Made by a program: the position numbers and the translations under genes
Origin: Flavonifractor sp052065355
Lineage (GTDB): Bacteria; Bacillota; Clostridia; Oscillospirales; Oscillospiraceae
Assembly (NCBI RefSeq): GCF_052065355.1
Contig: NZ_JBQHUF010000012.1
Location: forward strand, 1-64,000
Direction of reading: 5' to 3'
DNA: 64,000 bases
Notes under the pieces: model-generated
Seen by the model: the letters and a program-made list of their open reading frames with translations, nothing else
The model's database searches: none
What the model was told of the DNA's origin: nothing
Shown: in pieces, positions 1 through 7,206 of the stretch
Position numbering within the stretch: the stretch's first letter is position 1
How the letters are laid out: each line of letters begins with the position of its first letter

Positions 1-12
1 GGTTGTTGGCAT
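1..12 (-). CDS. Start of an unidentified gene cut by the window edge
   Basis: On the minus strand an ATG at 12-10 follows AAAGGAGG with 7-nt spacing, a textbook ribosome binding site. Only four codons (Met-Pro-Thr-Thr) lie in the window, so the product cannot be named. It runs in the same direction as the zinc-ribbon operon but is separated from it by hairpins. Confidence 0.5.
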
Positions 13-44
13 CGTAGATTCCTCCTTTACTTACAGATAAAAAT

Positions 45-69
45 ACCGCCTGTCTTTCGGACAAGCGGT
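45..69 (-). terminator. Hairpin terminator, minus strand
   Basis: ACCGC/GCGGT arms extended by TGTC/GACA form a stem with one mismatch and a 5-nt loop. Read on the minus strand it is followed by ATTTTTA. It would end transcripts that leave the zinc-ribbon operon, just ahead of the gene starting at 12. Confidence 0.55.
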
Positions 70-97
70 AAAATTTGCGTGTTGAGTTTTAGGCTTT

Positions 98-285
98 GGA
101 TGGGAAACTGTTTGTGCAAACAGATTGTTTCCCATCCGAAGCGGGCAGGGATAGCCGCATAAGCGGCGCAAGGGGTGCAGCCCCTTGTACGGAACGCAGT
201 GACGCAAAACAGCCCGGACTTCCATCGTCCGGGTTGTTTGCCTCGCAGAGCGCACGCATACAGGGTTTACCCTGTATAGAAGTGC
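98..285. repeat. Cluster of hairpins in a non-coding stretch
   Basis: The stretch holds GGATGGGAAAC (98-108) paired with GTTTCCCATCC (127-137) around an inner TGTTTG/CAAACA, a GCCGC/GCGGC hairpin, AAGGGG/CCCCTT, CCCGGAC/GTCCGGG and ACAGGGT/ACCCTGT. Small ORFs here have no ribosome binding sites and no family resemblance. Spacers of this kind are common between genes of clostridial integrative elements; that link is from memory, not tested. Confidence 0.45.
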
Positions 286-305
286 GCCCTTAGTTCCAAA
301 GGGAT

Positions 306-1502
306 TTACTCGAATTCCACAAGAGATAGTGTATCAGAGAAAATGCTCGTTCTCGAATACATTCCATCGGGGTATACAAACAGTGCTGTTGAGAGAGGTT
401 GATTTGAATCCACCGATTCAGCGGGACCGCCTGCTTTCGGAACTCGTTTGATTTGACCAGAGCCAATCATTACCAATGCGTAACTAAAATATTCATCTTC
501 ATCAAAATATTTGGCAAGCTCAGTTATCTCATCTGTTTCAAGCGTTTGAAGGTAATAAATATTATCTCCATCTATGACGAAGTTTCCTACCTTAGAATCT
601 TTGACAATTAGTTCGGCACTCTCTTTGCCTGTAAGTGATACTCTGTAAATACCATTGTCGTTTTTGAAGTATATTTTTTCATCGCAAAGGACAAGGTTGT
701 ATGCTTTGGAACTGCAAATTTCAACGCTCTCAGCCTTTTTTATGTCATAAGAGAAAATTGAGCTTTCAGTTGCATAGTAAATTGTATCACCGGCAAGTAT
801 GAAATCCTCAACATTATCGAGCAATAGAGAATCCTCGCCATCATTCATGGGGCGCATTCTCAATTCATCGTTATACAGATAATACAGAGTCGTATCCGAT
901 GCACTGAAATCGTTCAAGTAATTATCGGAATCGTTGGTCAATTCAACAAGTATATTATCGTCTGAACCATCTTTTCCCATTAAACCAATTTTGTAAGTGT
1001 CATCTTCATAAGTCGCATATAGGATTTTTCCATTTGCGATGCGGATTCTACTGATATTTGGATTACTTGATACGAGGGATTTATTGGTTCCAGTATACGA
1101 AGTTGAGTAAACACAGGTCTCACTGTCATTTTCGTCATAAAGCCCAATAAAATATAGAGCCTTATCATCAAAAGCTAACTTGCCGCCGTTATTAAAATTA
1201 CTTTCAACTCTTGGATCAGAAACACCAAATGTTGACTTGTTCAGTGCAAAGAAAATAGCGACAAAAACAATTACAGCAAGAGCAGCAACCAATGCAATAA
1301 TTCGTCTGCTTTTAGGCTTGGCCACAGTTGCGGTAGGATTTTCATTAGCTGATTCGTTTGATATTTGATTGTTGGAACTGGATTCCTGAGCGATGGAATC
1401 TTTAGCCGAATCTAAACTTGCTGTGCGCTTAATAGCCGTGCCGCATTTTTCACAAAATACGGCATCATCATCCAGCTTTGATCCGCAATTTTTGCAAAAC
1501 AC
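306..1502 (-). CDS. Zinc-ribbon, single-pass membrane protein with DUF5050-like outer domain
   Basis: 398 residues from GTG at 1502, preceded by AGGGAGG; an ATG at 1529 would overlap the upstream gene and lies before the usual zinc-ribbon opening. Cys3, Cys6, Cys17 and Cys20 form an N-terminal zinc ribbon. A polar Ser/Asn-rich linker follows, then one membrane helix near residues 68-87. The outer part carries repeated short strands such as IYYATESSIFSYD and IYFKNDNGIYRV, which resemble the DUF5050 propeller-like family. It is last in a three-gene operon of zinc-ribbon membrane proteins. Function unknown; a sensor or envelope-stress role is a guess. The region is AT-rich compared with the rest of the window. 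Confidence 0.8.
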   Translation of the reverse strand: MFCKNCGSKLDDDAVFCEKCGTAIKRTASLDSAKDSIAQESSSNNQISNESANENPTATVAKPKSRRIIALVAALAVIVFVAIFFALNKSTFGVSDPRVESNFNNGGKLAFDDKALYFIGLYDENDSETCVYSTSYTGTNKSLVSSNPNISRIRIANGKILYATYEDDTYKIGLMGKDGSDDNILVELTNDSDNYLNDFSASDTTLYYLYNDELRMRPMNDGEDSLLLDNVEDFILAGDTIYYATESSIFSYDIKKAESVEICSSKAYNLVLCDEKIYFKNDNGIYRVSLTGKESAELIVKDSKVGNFVIDGDNIYYLQTLETDEITELAKYFDEDEYFSYALVMIGSGQIKRVPKAGGPAESVDSNQPLSTALFVYPDGMYSRTSIFSDTLSLVEFE

Positions 1503-1518
1503 GAATAATATCCCTCCC

Positions 1519-2208
1519 TTAATAATCAAAGTCGATTACTGTTACTGTACAATCTTTAATTGACCAATCTTTGGAGACAGACAGTCTCCACTTACATGAT
1601 TCACCAGGTTCAAGCCCTTCTGACCCCACAGCGTATGTCCAATCAGTATCAACCACAGACCCGGAACTTGTCTTAAATGCACCTTTTATTTCTACAAAGC
1701 TCACCGTCTGATCGCTGTTGTTTGTAATAGTCCCTTCGGCAATCGTATAACTGCTATTGGATGAAAGTTTAACATTGCTAATTTTCAATTCGTGTGAGTA
1801 TACAGGATCACTGCCGAATTCTTCTTGCGCATCATCGTCATAAAGAAGGTAGTGTTTATAACAATAATTACTATAAAGAAAGCGACTATCATTACACGAC
1901 TCTACTGCACATTTATGTGAATAGCAATAATCGCTGCCGGAAACAGCTTTATTTCCACATCCGCTATATTTGCATTTTCCCGGATTTACTATGATTACAA
2001 TTATGAGAACACAGACGATCAGGGCGGCTATTCCAAATAAGATTTTGGGGTGTTTCCTGATATTTTTTATTACAGTCTCGACACTATTGATAGTGCTATT
2101 TTTTGGGGTCGCTTCGTCTGTTGAGCCACTTTTTAAGTCCCTTCCGCAATTTGGACAAAGCTCATCTGTTTCTGAGATTTCCGTGCCACAATATTTACAG
2201 AACCGCAT
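1519..2208 (-). CDS. Zinc-ribbon membrane protein with Cys/His repeats and FxLYD-like domain
   Basis: 229 residues. Cys4, Cys7, Cys18 and Cys21 make an N-terminal zinc ribbon, and a membrane helix lies at about 55-73. Just outside it are two tandem copies of C-x4-C-x10-C-x2-H, which look like small metal-binding or disulfide knots. The C-terminal ~85 residues (NVKLSSNSSYTIAEGTITNN onward) resemble an FxLYD domain, a beta-sandwich found in envelope proteins. It sits between two other zinc-ribbon genes, 13 nt after the first and 16 nt before the last. No enzymatic motif is visible. The doubled Cys/His knot is unusual for this kind of protein. Confidence 0.8.
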   Translation of the reverse strand: MRFCKYCGTEISETDELCPNCGRDLKSGSTDEATPKNSTINSVETVIKNIRKHPKILFGIAALIVCVLIIVIIVNPGKCKYSGCGNKAVSGSDYCYSHKCAVESCNDSRFLYSNYCYKHYLLYDDDAQEEFGSDPVYSHELKISNVKLSSNSSYTIAEGTITNNSDQTVSFVEIKGAFKTSSGSVVDTDWTYAVGSEGLEPGESCKWRLSVSKDWSIKDCTVTVIDFDY

Positions 2209-2221
2209 GGTTTTTGTCCCC

Positions 2222-2629
2222 TTAATGTTTCATTGAAATAACATCAATGGCAGCACCGACAGCTACAATCAACCAACCAATGGCTTGTTCGATAGAAGCA
2301 AGAATTTCAGATATTGCAACAATTCCTTGGTAGGTATATGTATAAAAATCACCTCCAAAGGAAGTAGCGGAAATGCTTGTTCCTGCGCTCACCACTCTGA
2401 TAAGGCCGATGATAATTATAAGGGTTCCAACAATCAATCCCGGCATATTTACCTTTCGTTCTTTCTTTGTTTCTGTTTTAGGTGCGTCAAATGTAGTCGA
2501 ATGATCGCTTTGTTTACCTTGCGCTAACCCATTAGGCGCTGCTGCTCCAAGATCGTCAAGGCGTGTACCACAAGATACACAGAATTTTGCATCTTCCTCC
2601 AAAATAGCTCCACATTTAGGACAGTTCAT
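2222..2629 (-). CDS. Small zinc-ribbon membrane protein
   Basis: 135 residues. Zinc ribbon at Cys3, Cys6, Cys17 and Cys20, a polar linker, then two hydrophobic stretches (about 64-80 and 107-130). The ribosome binding site GGAGG lies 7 nt before ATG. It is the first gene of the zinc-ribbon operon. The promoter-like sequence that should drive it lies inside the inverted-repeat segment 2669-2811. Function unknown. Confidence 0.75.
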   Translation of the reverse strand: MNCPKCGAILEEDAKFCVSCGTRLDDLGAAAPNGLAQGKQSDHSTTFDAPKTETKKERKVNMPGLIVGTLIIIIGLIRVVSAGTSISATSFGGDFYTYTYQGIVAISEILASIEQAIGWLIVAVGAAIDVISMKH

Positions 2630-2668
2630 AATTTCTCCTCCGTTATTTCATTTTTTAGTTTTGAAAAA

Positions 2669-2811
2669 GTGTACCTTTCTGTAAAAGGCGCAAAAGTTTA
2701 TACAAATTTATTATATCATGGAGCAGCAAAATTTTCCATACTGTTTTGGCGAAAAGCCACACAAAACAGCGAACAAAAAACTGGTCATGTTTTCTTTACA
2801 GAAAGGTACAC
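2669..2811. repeat. Probable invertible promoter segment with 17-bp inverted repeats
   Basis: GTGTACCTTTCTGTAAA at 2669-2685 recurs as its perfect reverse complement at 2795-2811, enclosing 109 bp. Inside, on the minus strand, TGGAAA and TATAAT (2715-2710) are 17 nt apart and point at the zinc-ribbon operon 80 nt away. A serine recombinase gene ends 22 bp to the right. This layout (short inverted repeats, enclosed promoter, adjacent serine recombinase) is that of a phase-variable switch. A second inner repeat, CTGTTTTG/CAAAACAG (2741-2748, 2762-2769), lies within. Confidence 0.6.
2710..2738 (-). promoter_or_regulatory. Promoter inside the invertible segment
   Basis: On the minus strand TGGAAA (2738-2733) and TATAAT (2715-2710) are spaced by 17 nt. 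In the orientation shown it would transcribe the zinc-ribbon operon (ON); inverted, it would point into the 3' end of the recombinase gene. Confidence 0.5.
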
Positions 2812-2832
2812 ATTCCTGTAAAAATACCCCCT

Positions 2833-3444
2833 TTACAACAACTTGGCTTTTTCGTAAATCTCTGCCCGGTAACGAAAGGTAGCAAGGGGCATCCCACATT
2901 CCTTTGCTGCCGCCGTCCCGGTGATTTCTCCCATTTTCCAACGCTGGTAAACAGAATGAAAATTCTCGGGCAGCGGTTTGGGCGGCCGCCCGAACCGAAT
3001 GCCCTTGGCTTTTGCCGCAGCAATACCCTCAGCCTGCCGCTGCCGGATGTTGGTGCGCTCGTTCTCTGCCACAAAAGACAGTACTTGCAGCACAATGTCA
3101 CTGAGGAAAGTTCCCAGCAAATCCTTGCCTCTCCGTGTATCCAGAAGTGGCATATCCAGAACCACAATGTCAATGCCTTTTTCCTTTGTGAGAAAGCGCC
3201 ATTGCTCCAATATTTCGGCGTAATTGCGTCCCAGACGGTCAATGCTCTTGATATAGAGCAGATCGTCTTTTTTCATTTTTCGCAGCAGCTTCTTATACTG
3301 CGGACGCTCAAAATCCTTGCCGGACTGTTTGTCGATATAAACATTTCTCTCAGGTACGCCCACTTCCCGGAGGGCAATGACCTGTCGATCTTCATTTTGC
3401 TCTCTGGTGGAAACACGGATGTACCCATAAATTTTCTGCTCGAT
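2833..3444 (-). CDS. Small serine recombinase (resolvase/invertase type), probable ATC start
   Basis: About 203 residues. The N-terminal resolvase fold is clear: YGYIRVSTREQ with the catalytic serine, then IKSIDRLGRN and a conserved E-R-x-x-I-R-x-R-Q region, followed by GRPPKPLP and a C-terminal helix-turn-helix. Its length matches Hin/Gin-type invertases and Tn3-type resolvases rather than large serine integrases. The frame is open upstream to 3528, but family-like sequence begins at an ATC codon (3444-3442) placed 7 nt after GGAGG and 1 nt after the stop of the preceding gene; no ATG or GTG sits there. Its neighbourhood, with a perfect 17-bp inverted repeat 22 bp downstream, suggests it inverts that segment. 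Confidence 0.85.
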   Translation of the reverse strand: MEQKIYGYIRVSTREQNEDRQVIALREVGVPERNVYIDKQSGKDFERPQYKKLLRKMKKDDLLYIKSIDRLGRNYAEILEQWRFLTKEKGIDIVVLDMPLLDTRRGKDLLGTFLSDIVLQVLSFVAENERTNIRQRQAEGIAAAKAKGIRFGRPPKPLPENFHSVYQRWKMGEITGTAAAKECGMPLATFRYRAEIYEKAKLL

Positions 3445-3445
3445 C

Positions 3446-3670
3446 TTATTTCCTCCGTTTCTGCCACACAATGTCGTACCCCAGCACATCCGCCAGCTCC
3501 ACCGCCTCGCCATAGCGTAAAGAGCCACGCTTTAGTTTCCCGGACAGGTTGGGAACACTGCTGCTCCATCCGTATTCGTCAGCCAAAATCTCCACTACCT
3601 CGCTCATGGTCATGCCAGCCCTGACAATGTAGGCTTTGATCTCGTTTCTGTAATTCTCGTGATCGCTCAT
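3446..3670 (-). CDS. Small conserved protein coupled to the recombinase
   Basis: 74 residues, MSDHENYRNEIKAYIV onward, ending QKRRK. It has a helix-turn-helix-like layout (EIKAYIVRAGMTMSEVVEIL, then AVELADVLGYDIVW) and is probably DNA binding. AGGAGG lies 10 nt before ATG. Its last codons contain the GGAGG that serves the recombinase, so the two genes are translationally coupled. Small proteins like this accompany recombinases on clostridial mobile elements; an accessory or regulatory role is inferred. Confidence 0.7.
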   Translation of the reverse strand: MSDHENYRNEIKAYIVRAGMTMSEVVEILADEYGWSSSVPNLSGKLKRGSLRYGEAVELADVLGYDIVWQKRRK

Positions 3671-4267
3671 AGAAAAGACCTCCTGTTTTGTTGGCTCTGC
3701 GGCGAACAGAATCTATTCCGTGATAAACTCCATTTGCTGCAAAGCATTGTTTTGGTAAAACTCAATTTCAAACTGGAATTTTTGCTTGTGATGCCCTGTT
3801 CACAGCACCCACTTTCCCGTTTTGTTGGTTTGTGTGAAATCAAGCAAAACAGCGAATATCCACACGGAACGCTGTACTGTGTACGCTGTGCAGTGCAACG
3901 CTCTTTGGTGTGGGCGGCAATACTAAAATTGCAGTTTGTTCGCTGATTTCACATGGATTGATTTTTGTCTGTGTTTTTTGAGCGCCGTTTTTCCCGAATG
4001 CCGTTCCTGCCCGGGAATCTCACCCCAGCGTTTTGTTCTCTTTGGTACGCTCATGTCGTGGCGACACTTCGCCGGAGAACATATCCCATTCGGACGGTCA
4101 TGTACTTTTCAAGCTACGGAGTCTTGCGACAAGTACATTTTAGCGAAAAAACATGACCATTCCCGTATATCCAAAAGGATGGAAAAGGCTCTGAAAAAGC
4201 AGCAATTTCCACGCTTATGGACAAGCTGTGTTATAATAAAAGAAATAGAGCGGTGGGGAGGCTTGGC
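3671..4267. other. Long intergenic region with nested inverted repeats
   Basis: No convincing gene; the short ORFs lack ribosome binding sites. Two repeat structures stand out. TGTGAAATCA (3833-3842) pairs with TGATTTCACA (3944-3953). GGTCATGT (4096-4103) pairs with ACATGACC (4151-4158), and inside this TGTACTT (4101-4107) pairs with AAGTACA (4131-4137). TATAAT at 4232-4237 is a candidate -10 for the XRE gene. Recombination sites or operators are possible; no evidence separates these. Confidence 0.4.
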
Positions 4268-5110
4268 ATGAATACGACCTTAACTATTCAAGAAAAATTG
4301 AAGGATTTGCGGGTGGAGCACGGACTTACCTTGGAACAGCTGGCCGACCAGACCGGGCTTTCCAAATCTGCGCTCGGCAAATACGAGAATGATGATTATA
4401 AGGACATAAGCCCTTTTGCCATCGTCACACTGGCAAAGTTTTATCATGTGACTACGGATTATCTGTTAGGGGTGTCAGAACAAAAAAATCACTCAAACAC
4501 AGAGCTGAGTGCCCTGCACCTGAGTGATGATGCGATTGATGTTCTGAAAGCCGGGAAATTCAACCTCCGGCTGCTGTCGGAAATTATCAGTCACCATGAT
4601 TTTCAGAAAATGATGCTGGATGCGGAGATTTATGTAGATCGGATCGCTGATATGCGGATTAGCGATATGAACGCTGTACTGCAAGCCGTTCGTCAAATGG
4701 TACTGATGCAGCAGGGAGAAACGGAAAATGATCTGTATCTGCGGACACTGGAACTTGCACAAATACAAGAGGACGAGTATTTTTGCCATGTTATTTCTGA
4801 CGATTTGAAACTGATCCTTCGGGATATTCGGGAAGCCCATCAAAATGATGCAACCACTGCGGACAGCCATTCTCCGGCGCTGGATGTGCAAAAGAGTTTG
4901 CAGGAAGCCACGAACTACAAAGGCAGCAATGCAGAAAAGCAGGCCCGCATTTTCCTCGCAACCTTTGGTATTGACTATGATGCGATCACGATGGAGCAGT
5001 TTGTAAATCTAATAGAGGTTTTGAAACTGTCCAAACACCTGAAACCCTCTATTAACCAACGAGGGAAAACCAATATGACCCACGGAAAAGGGAAAAGAAA
5101 ACGCAAATAG
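4268..5110 (+). CDS. XRE-family transcriptional regulator
   Basis: 280 residues from ATG at 4268, preceded by GTGGGGAGG. Residues ~6-65 form a Cro/C1-type helix-turn-helix (LTLEQLADQTGLSKSALGKYE) ending in the DYLLGV signature common to Firmicutes XRE proteins. The rest is mostly helical, with a basic C-terminal tail (HGKGKRKRK). It lies divergently from the recombinase pair across a region with nested inverted repeats, so it may control that module. It is probably the element's regulator; the target is unknown. Confidence 0.85.
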   Translation: MNTTLTIQEKLKDLRVEHGLTLEQLADQTGLSKSALGKYENDDYKDISPFAIVTLAKFYHVTTDYLLGVSEQKNHSNTELSALHLSDDAIDVLKAGKFNLRLLSEIISHHDFQKMMLDAEIYVDRIADMRISDMNAVLQAVRQMVLMQQGETENDLYLRTLELAQIQEDEYFCHVISDDLKLILRDIREAHQNDATTADSHSPALDVQKSLQEATNYKGSNAEKQARIFLATFGIDYDAITMEQFVNLIEVLKLSKHLKPSINQRGKTNMTHGKGKRKRK

Positions 5111-5115
5111 GCAAA

Positions 5116-5159
5116 AAATATGCTGGACACGGTTAAAATCAACCATGTCCAGCATATTT
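5116..5159. terminator. Bidirectional terminator after the XRE gene
   Basis: AAATATGCTGGACA and TGTCCAGCATATTT form a 14-bp perfect stem, extended by GGTT/AACC after one mismatch. A/T-rich flanks allow function in both directions. It sits between the island and the host-like NlpC/P60 gene. Confidence 0.75.
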
Positions 5160-5255
5160 CATTTACCCAATCCCGTCTGACAGATGCCGTAAGTGTAATT
5201 TTGAGTGAATTACTTTCTTACGAGCACCCGTCTAAAGTGCCGGGGGACTTCGTTT

Positions 5256-6092
5256 TTATGTCAGAGGAAAGACGCTGCCGGCGGCCAGCAGCTTTTCTAC
5301 CAGATCCGGACGGTAATCGGGGGCGGAGGGATCCAGACTGTTGACGACTACGCCGTCGCTCCCGGTCCTGGCGGTGGAGTGGATATATTGGCCGCCGCCC
5401 AGATAGAGCGCAATGTGGCCGGGAAAATAAAGCAGATCAGCGGGGGCCAGACGCTCCAAGGGAATCTCATGGGCTGGATAACCGGGAACCAGCCTGGCAT
5501 CCCGGTAGAGACACACACCGCTGAAAAACCAGGACATAAAAGTCAGGCCGGAACAGTCGATACCCTGGGGAGATTTACCGCCCCAGCGGTAGGGGACGCC
5601 CAGGTAGGAACGGGCAGTGGCTGTCACTTGAGCTCGGAGCTTCGCTTCCGACAGAGCGGGCGGACTTTGCAGCCACGAGGAGAGCAGACCGGCTTTGAGC
5701 CAGCCCGAACGGCCGTCTGGCAGGGAGACCTGCTGCCAGCCCTCTGCTTCATGACCCTCGGGAGAGACCAGAGCCCCCCGGGGCAGTGTGAGGAGGACTG
5801 GCCGCTCCACCTCCGGACCGGTCAGCACATCGGCAAACAGCCCGCGTATGATCAACAGCGGACGAGAACCCCAATTTCTTTCAGGGGTCAGATAACTGAG
5901 AAGGGTATAGCCCTCATAGCCGTAGTGGGTGCGGACCAGGTACCAACCATCCTCCATCTGCTGAAGAAGGGTAAGAGGCCAGCCCAACAGTACCTCGTCC
6001 ACACGCTGGGACAGCGGATCGGGTTTTTCATACAGCGGGCACAGGGAAACAGCTGCGACATAAGGAGCGCTTAGGCGGTCGGCCATAGACAT
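5256..6092 (-). CDS. NlpC/P60 peptidase with SH3b domains
   Basis: 278 residues. Two bacterial SH3-like repeats occupy about 8-70 and 80-140. An NlpC/P60 domain follows with Cys180 (GIDCSGL), His225 (GHIALYLG) and His238 (YIHSTART) as the expected catalytic set. The layout matches YkfC-type gamma-D-glutamyl-L-diamino-acid endopeptidases, which trim muropeptides. No signal peptide or membrane helix is visible, which favours recycling of imported peptides inside the cell over wall remodelling; this is inference. ATG at 6092 is weakly served by GAGG; a second ATG lies 6 nt on. It is divergent from the WYL regulator. Confidence 0.88.
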   Translation of the reverse strand: MSMADRLSAPYVAAVSLCPLYEKPDPLSQRVDEVLLGWPLTLLQQMEDGWYLVRTHYGYEGYTLLSYLTPERNWGSRPLLIIRGLFADVLTGPEVERPVLLTLPRGALVSPEGHEAEGWQQVSLPDGRSGWLKAGLLSSWLQSPPALSEAKLRAQVTATARSYLGVPYRWGGKSPQGIDCSGLTFMSWFFSGVCLYRDARLVPGYPAHEIPLERLAPADLLYFPGHIALYLGGGQYIHSTARTGSDGVVVNSLDPSAPDYRPDLVEKLLAAGSVFPLT

Positions 6093-6192
6093 AATCCTCG
6101 CAATTCCAGAAAAAATGTGATATAGTCAATAAAAGTCCTGTTTATTGGACAATGGAAGAGATATCCTGTTACCAGGATAGGGGGAATGAACC

Positions 6193-7206
6193 GTGCCCAG
6201 AAGCACCAACCAAAAGATGAAGCTGCTCTGCCTGTGCAGGATCCTGTGGGAGCGCACCGATGAGGACCACCCCATGACCGTGCCGGAACTGATCCGTGCC
6301 CTGGAGGAGTGGGATATCAAGGCCGAACGCAAGAGCATCTATGATGATATGGAGGCTCTGCGGGTCTTTGGGCTGGACGTGCAGAATCGGAAGGGAAAAG
6401 ACCCCGGTTGGTTTTTGGGTGAACGCTCCTTCCAACTGGCGGAACTCAAGCTGCTGGTGGATGCGGTGCAGTCCTCTCGCTTCATTTCCCAGCGAAAGAG
6501 CAACGACCTGATCGGGAAGCTGGAATCGCTGGCCAGCGTTTATCAGGCGCGTCAGCTCCAGCGACAGGTCTACGTGGACCGGCGGGCCAAGACCATGAAT
6601 GAAAGCGTCTATTATACCATCGATAAGCTCCACACCGCCATCGCCAGCCATAGAAGCGTCAGCTTCAAGTACTTTGAGTACAATGTGAAAAAAGAACGGG
6701 TATTTCGCAGAGAGGGAAAGCGGTACGATGTGTCACCCGCCGGACTGATCTGGAACAACGAGAACTACTACCTGGCGGGTTACGACCATCGCTACAAAGA
6801 GATGCGTCACTATCGGGTAGACAAGATGGCCGAGTTGGCCGTGACCTGTCTCCCTCTTGAGGGGGTTAGCAGCGATTTCGATATCGCATCCTATGCGCAA
6901 AAGCACTTTGGTATGTTTTCTGGCAGAGAGGGACAGGTGACCCTGCGGTGTAAAAACAACTTGGTAGGGGTAGTGCTGGACCGCTTCGGGCGTGAGGTTA
7001 TCCTGGTGCCCGATGGGGAGGAATATTTCACAGTCACCATCCGGGCGGTGGTCAGTCCTCAGTTTCTGGGCTGGGTCTTCGGCCTGGGGGATGGCGTAGA
7101 GATCAAGGGGCCGGATTGGGCCGCTAACATGATGAAAGTCCAGTTAGAGACGGTGGCTCGACAATACCAGAAGAAAGAGCCGGTTATGCCTCCGCCGGAG
7201 GGGTGA
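6193..7206 (+). CDS. WYL-domain transcriptional regulator
   Basis: 337 residues from GTG at 6193, after AGGGGGA with good spacing. An N-terminal winged helix (about 5-65, including ERKSIYDDMEALR) is followed by a WYL domain (about 140-220) with YYLAGYDHRYKEMRHYRVDK, and a WCX-like C-terminal part. WYL proteins bind nucleic-acid-type ligands and often control stress, DNA-damage or defence genes. The nearest possible target is the divergent NlpC/P60 gene. Its last 23 bp overlap the 3' end of the convergent GH5 gene. Confidence 0.88.
   Translation: MPRSTNQKMKLLCLCRILWERTDEDHPMTVPELIRALEEWDIKAERKSIYDDMEALRVFGLDVQNRKGKDPGWFLGERSFQLAELKLLVDAVQSSRFISQRKSNDLIGKLESLASVYQARQLQRQVYVDRRAKTMNESVYYTIDKLHTAIASHRSVSFKYFEYNVKKERVFRREGKRYDVSPAGLIWNNENYYLAGYDHRYKEMRHYRVDKMAELAVTCLPLEGVSSDFDIASYAQKHFGMFSGREGQVTLRCKNNLVGVVLDRFGREVILVPDGEEYFTVTIRAVVSPQFLGWVFGLGDGVEIKGPDWAANMMKVQLETVARQYQKKEPVMPPPEG

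Noticed and set aside
31..293. Two short open frames in the first 300 bp
   Set aside because: No ribosome binding site and they run through the hairpins; the stretch looks non-coding.
3659..4271. Short open frames between the recombinase pair and the XRE gene
   Set aside because: No start signals and Cys/Phe/Arg-rich random-looking sequence; they overlap inverted repeats.
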